A DNA stretch of 13,992 nt. It comes from CAWVWD01 sp965662365 (lineage in GTDB: Bacteria; Bacteroidota; Bacteroidia; Chitinophagales; Saprospiraceae). The stretch lies in the NCBI GenBank assembly GCA_965662365.1, contig CBFIHR010000096.1, positions 1 to 13,992 on the forward strand. Direction: 5' to 3'. Made by a program: the position numbers and the translations under genes. Below the pieces are notes generated by a model that saw nothing but the letters and a program-made list of their open reading frames with translations, did not search any database and was not told the origin of the DNA. This document shows positions 13,575 to 13,992 of this stretch, in pieces. The stretch's first letter is position 1, and each line of letters begins with the position of its first letter.

Positions 13575-13725
13575 TTTAAAACCCATAAAATATTGATTTA
13601 CAATACTTTATAAGACGTCTAAAATATTAAAATATTAAAACTTATAAAATACTTAAAAGATTACGTATTTGAAATAATTTTTTATTAGTTGATTTTCGTA
13701 ATCTTTTATAAAATTCCAAACGGAC
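13575..13725. other. AT-rich region with TAAAATATT repeats, candidate DNA unwinding element of the origin
   Basis: Next to the tandem iterons lies the most AT-rich stretch of the window. TAAAATATT occurs at 13586, 13620 and 13628, with TAAAATACT at 13645, resembling the AT-rich repeats that melt first in iteron origins. No exact DnaA box (TTATCCACA) was seen. Assignment rests on composition, repeats and position. Confidence 0.55.
13654..13708. repeat. 12-bp inverted repeat inside the AT-rich region
   Basis: TAAAAGATTACG (13654-13665) and CGTAATCTTTTA (13697-13708) are exact reverse complements separated by 31 bp. It could be a binding site for the neighbouring ribbon-helix-helix protein (partition site or copy control), or a structural element of the origin. 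Confidence 0.45.
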
Positions 13726-13751
13726 AATTTCAAAAAGAAAAAAGTTGCGGC

Positions 13752-13814
13752 AAAAAAGAAAAAGGATTAGATAGACTGTTGAATGATCCCTGGACGAATC
13801 ATTCAACAGTCTAT
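13752..13814 (-). terminator. Intrinsic terminator of the ribbon-helix-helix gene
   Basis: A perfect 17-bp stem (13771-13787 with 13798-13814) with a 10-nt loop. Read on the minus strand it follows the stop codon directly (overlapping one base) and leads into a T-rich tract (complement of 13752-13765). It insulates the origin from transcription out of the upstream gene. Confidence 0.8.
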
Positions 13815-13992
13815 TACAGCCCCAAGTCCTTTTTAATCAAACCAATAATATAATCTCGAATAGTAATATCATTTTCAATCGCCTTGATTTTCAATTTCAT
13901 GTGCATAGACTTAGGAGTATCGACTGTGATGCGTACCATACGTTCCGGTTTTGGTGGCGTTTGTTTTTTCTTGGTATATTTACGCTTTGGTT
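13814..13992 (-). CDS. Ribbon-helix-helix DNA-binding protein, C-terminal part (5' end outside window); candidate plasmid partition/copy-control protein
   Basis: The minus-strand frame enters at the right edge and ends with TAA at 13814-13816, giving 58 visible residues. A Lys/Pro-rich linker (PKRKYTKKKQTPPKPE) precedes a beta-strand (RMVRITVDTP) and two helices (KSMHMKLKIKAIEND and TIRDYIIGLIKKDLGL). This is the ribbon-helix-helix fold of ParG/CopG/Arc-like proteins, where the strand contacts DNA. Position just upstream of an iteron origin on the rep strand suggests the small DNA-binding partner of a ParA ATPase encoded beyond the edge. That gene is not visible, so antitoxin or copy-control roles remain open. 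Confidence 0.7.
   Translation of the reverse strand, partial: PKRKYTKKKQTPPKPERMVRITVDTPKSMHMKLKIKAIENDITIRDYIIGLIKKDLGL

Noticed and set aside
13119..13613. Two small plus-strand frames reading MSTF... across the iterons
   Set aside because: They exist because the repeated TGTCCAC reads as a repeated start-like peptide; no promoter, ribosome site or coding composition supports them.
13055..13813. DnaA boxes in the origin
   Set aside because: No exact TTATCCACA was found; the closest, TTATGTCCACA near 13180, is an iteron with an inserted G.

Overview
The window looks like DNA from a member of the Bacteroidota. It is AT-rich. Several intergenic regions carry the phylum's -7 promoter element TAnnTTTG, and two have TTTG 19-20 bp upstream of it. 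Ribosome binding sites are A-rich without a Shine-Dalgarno core. Lipoproteins and Sec-exported proteins are frequent, and the best family matches (exported GH65, lipoprotein CocE/NonD hydrolase, ACAD-associated phosphotransferase, Rep_3 initiator) are common there. I cannot name a genus.

Left part (1-9711), metabolic genes on both strands. In order: the 5' two-thirds of an exported GH65 glycosidase (-); a YiaA/B membrane protein (+); a divergent pair of an APH-fold acyl-CoA-type phosphotransferase (-) and an SDR dehydrogenase (+); a lipoprotein CocE/NonD hydrolase resembling alpha-amino-acid ester hydrolases (+); a HAD phosphatase (-) behind an enoyl-CoA hydratase/isomerase most like delta3,delta2-enoyl-CoA isomerase (-); then an unrecognised exported beta-rich protein and a beta-lactamase-family serine-hydrolase lipoprotein (+), probably co-transcribed. 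The phosphotransferase, SDR and isomerase fit acyl-CoA (fatty or hydroxy-acid) breakdown; this is inference.

Middle (9712-11257). A compact transcription unit for a previously easy-to-miss 42-residue single-pass membrane protein: consensus promoter 9910-9940, gene 9992-10120, strong terminator 10139-10175. It is followed by a HAD-IIA (NagD-like) gene with an unusual DxY motif, closed by two tandem hairpins.

Right part (11258-13992), a plasmid-type replicon on the minus strand. A Rep_3-family initiator (509 aa, long C-terminal extension) is preceded by 11 iterons of consensus CCCTGTTTNTGTCCAC. Five of these are in exact 22-bp tandem and the others are spaced near whole helical turns. Next come a very AT-rich segment with TAAAATATT repeats (candidate unwinding element), a strong terminator, and the C-terminus of a ribbon-helix-helix protein (candidate partition or copy-control protein) running off the window edge. 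The window therefore joins ordinary metabolic genes to an iteron origin, so it could lie on a plasmid or chromid, or at an integrated plasmid. The sequence alone does not decide which.

No tRNA, rRNA, CRISPR array, transposase or known riboswitch was recognised.
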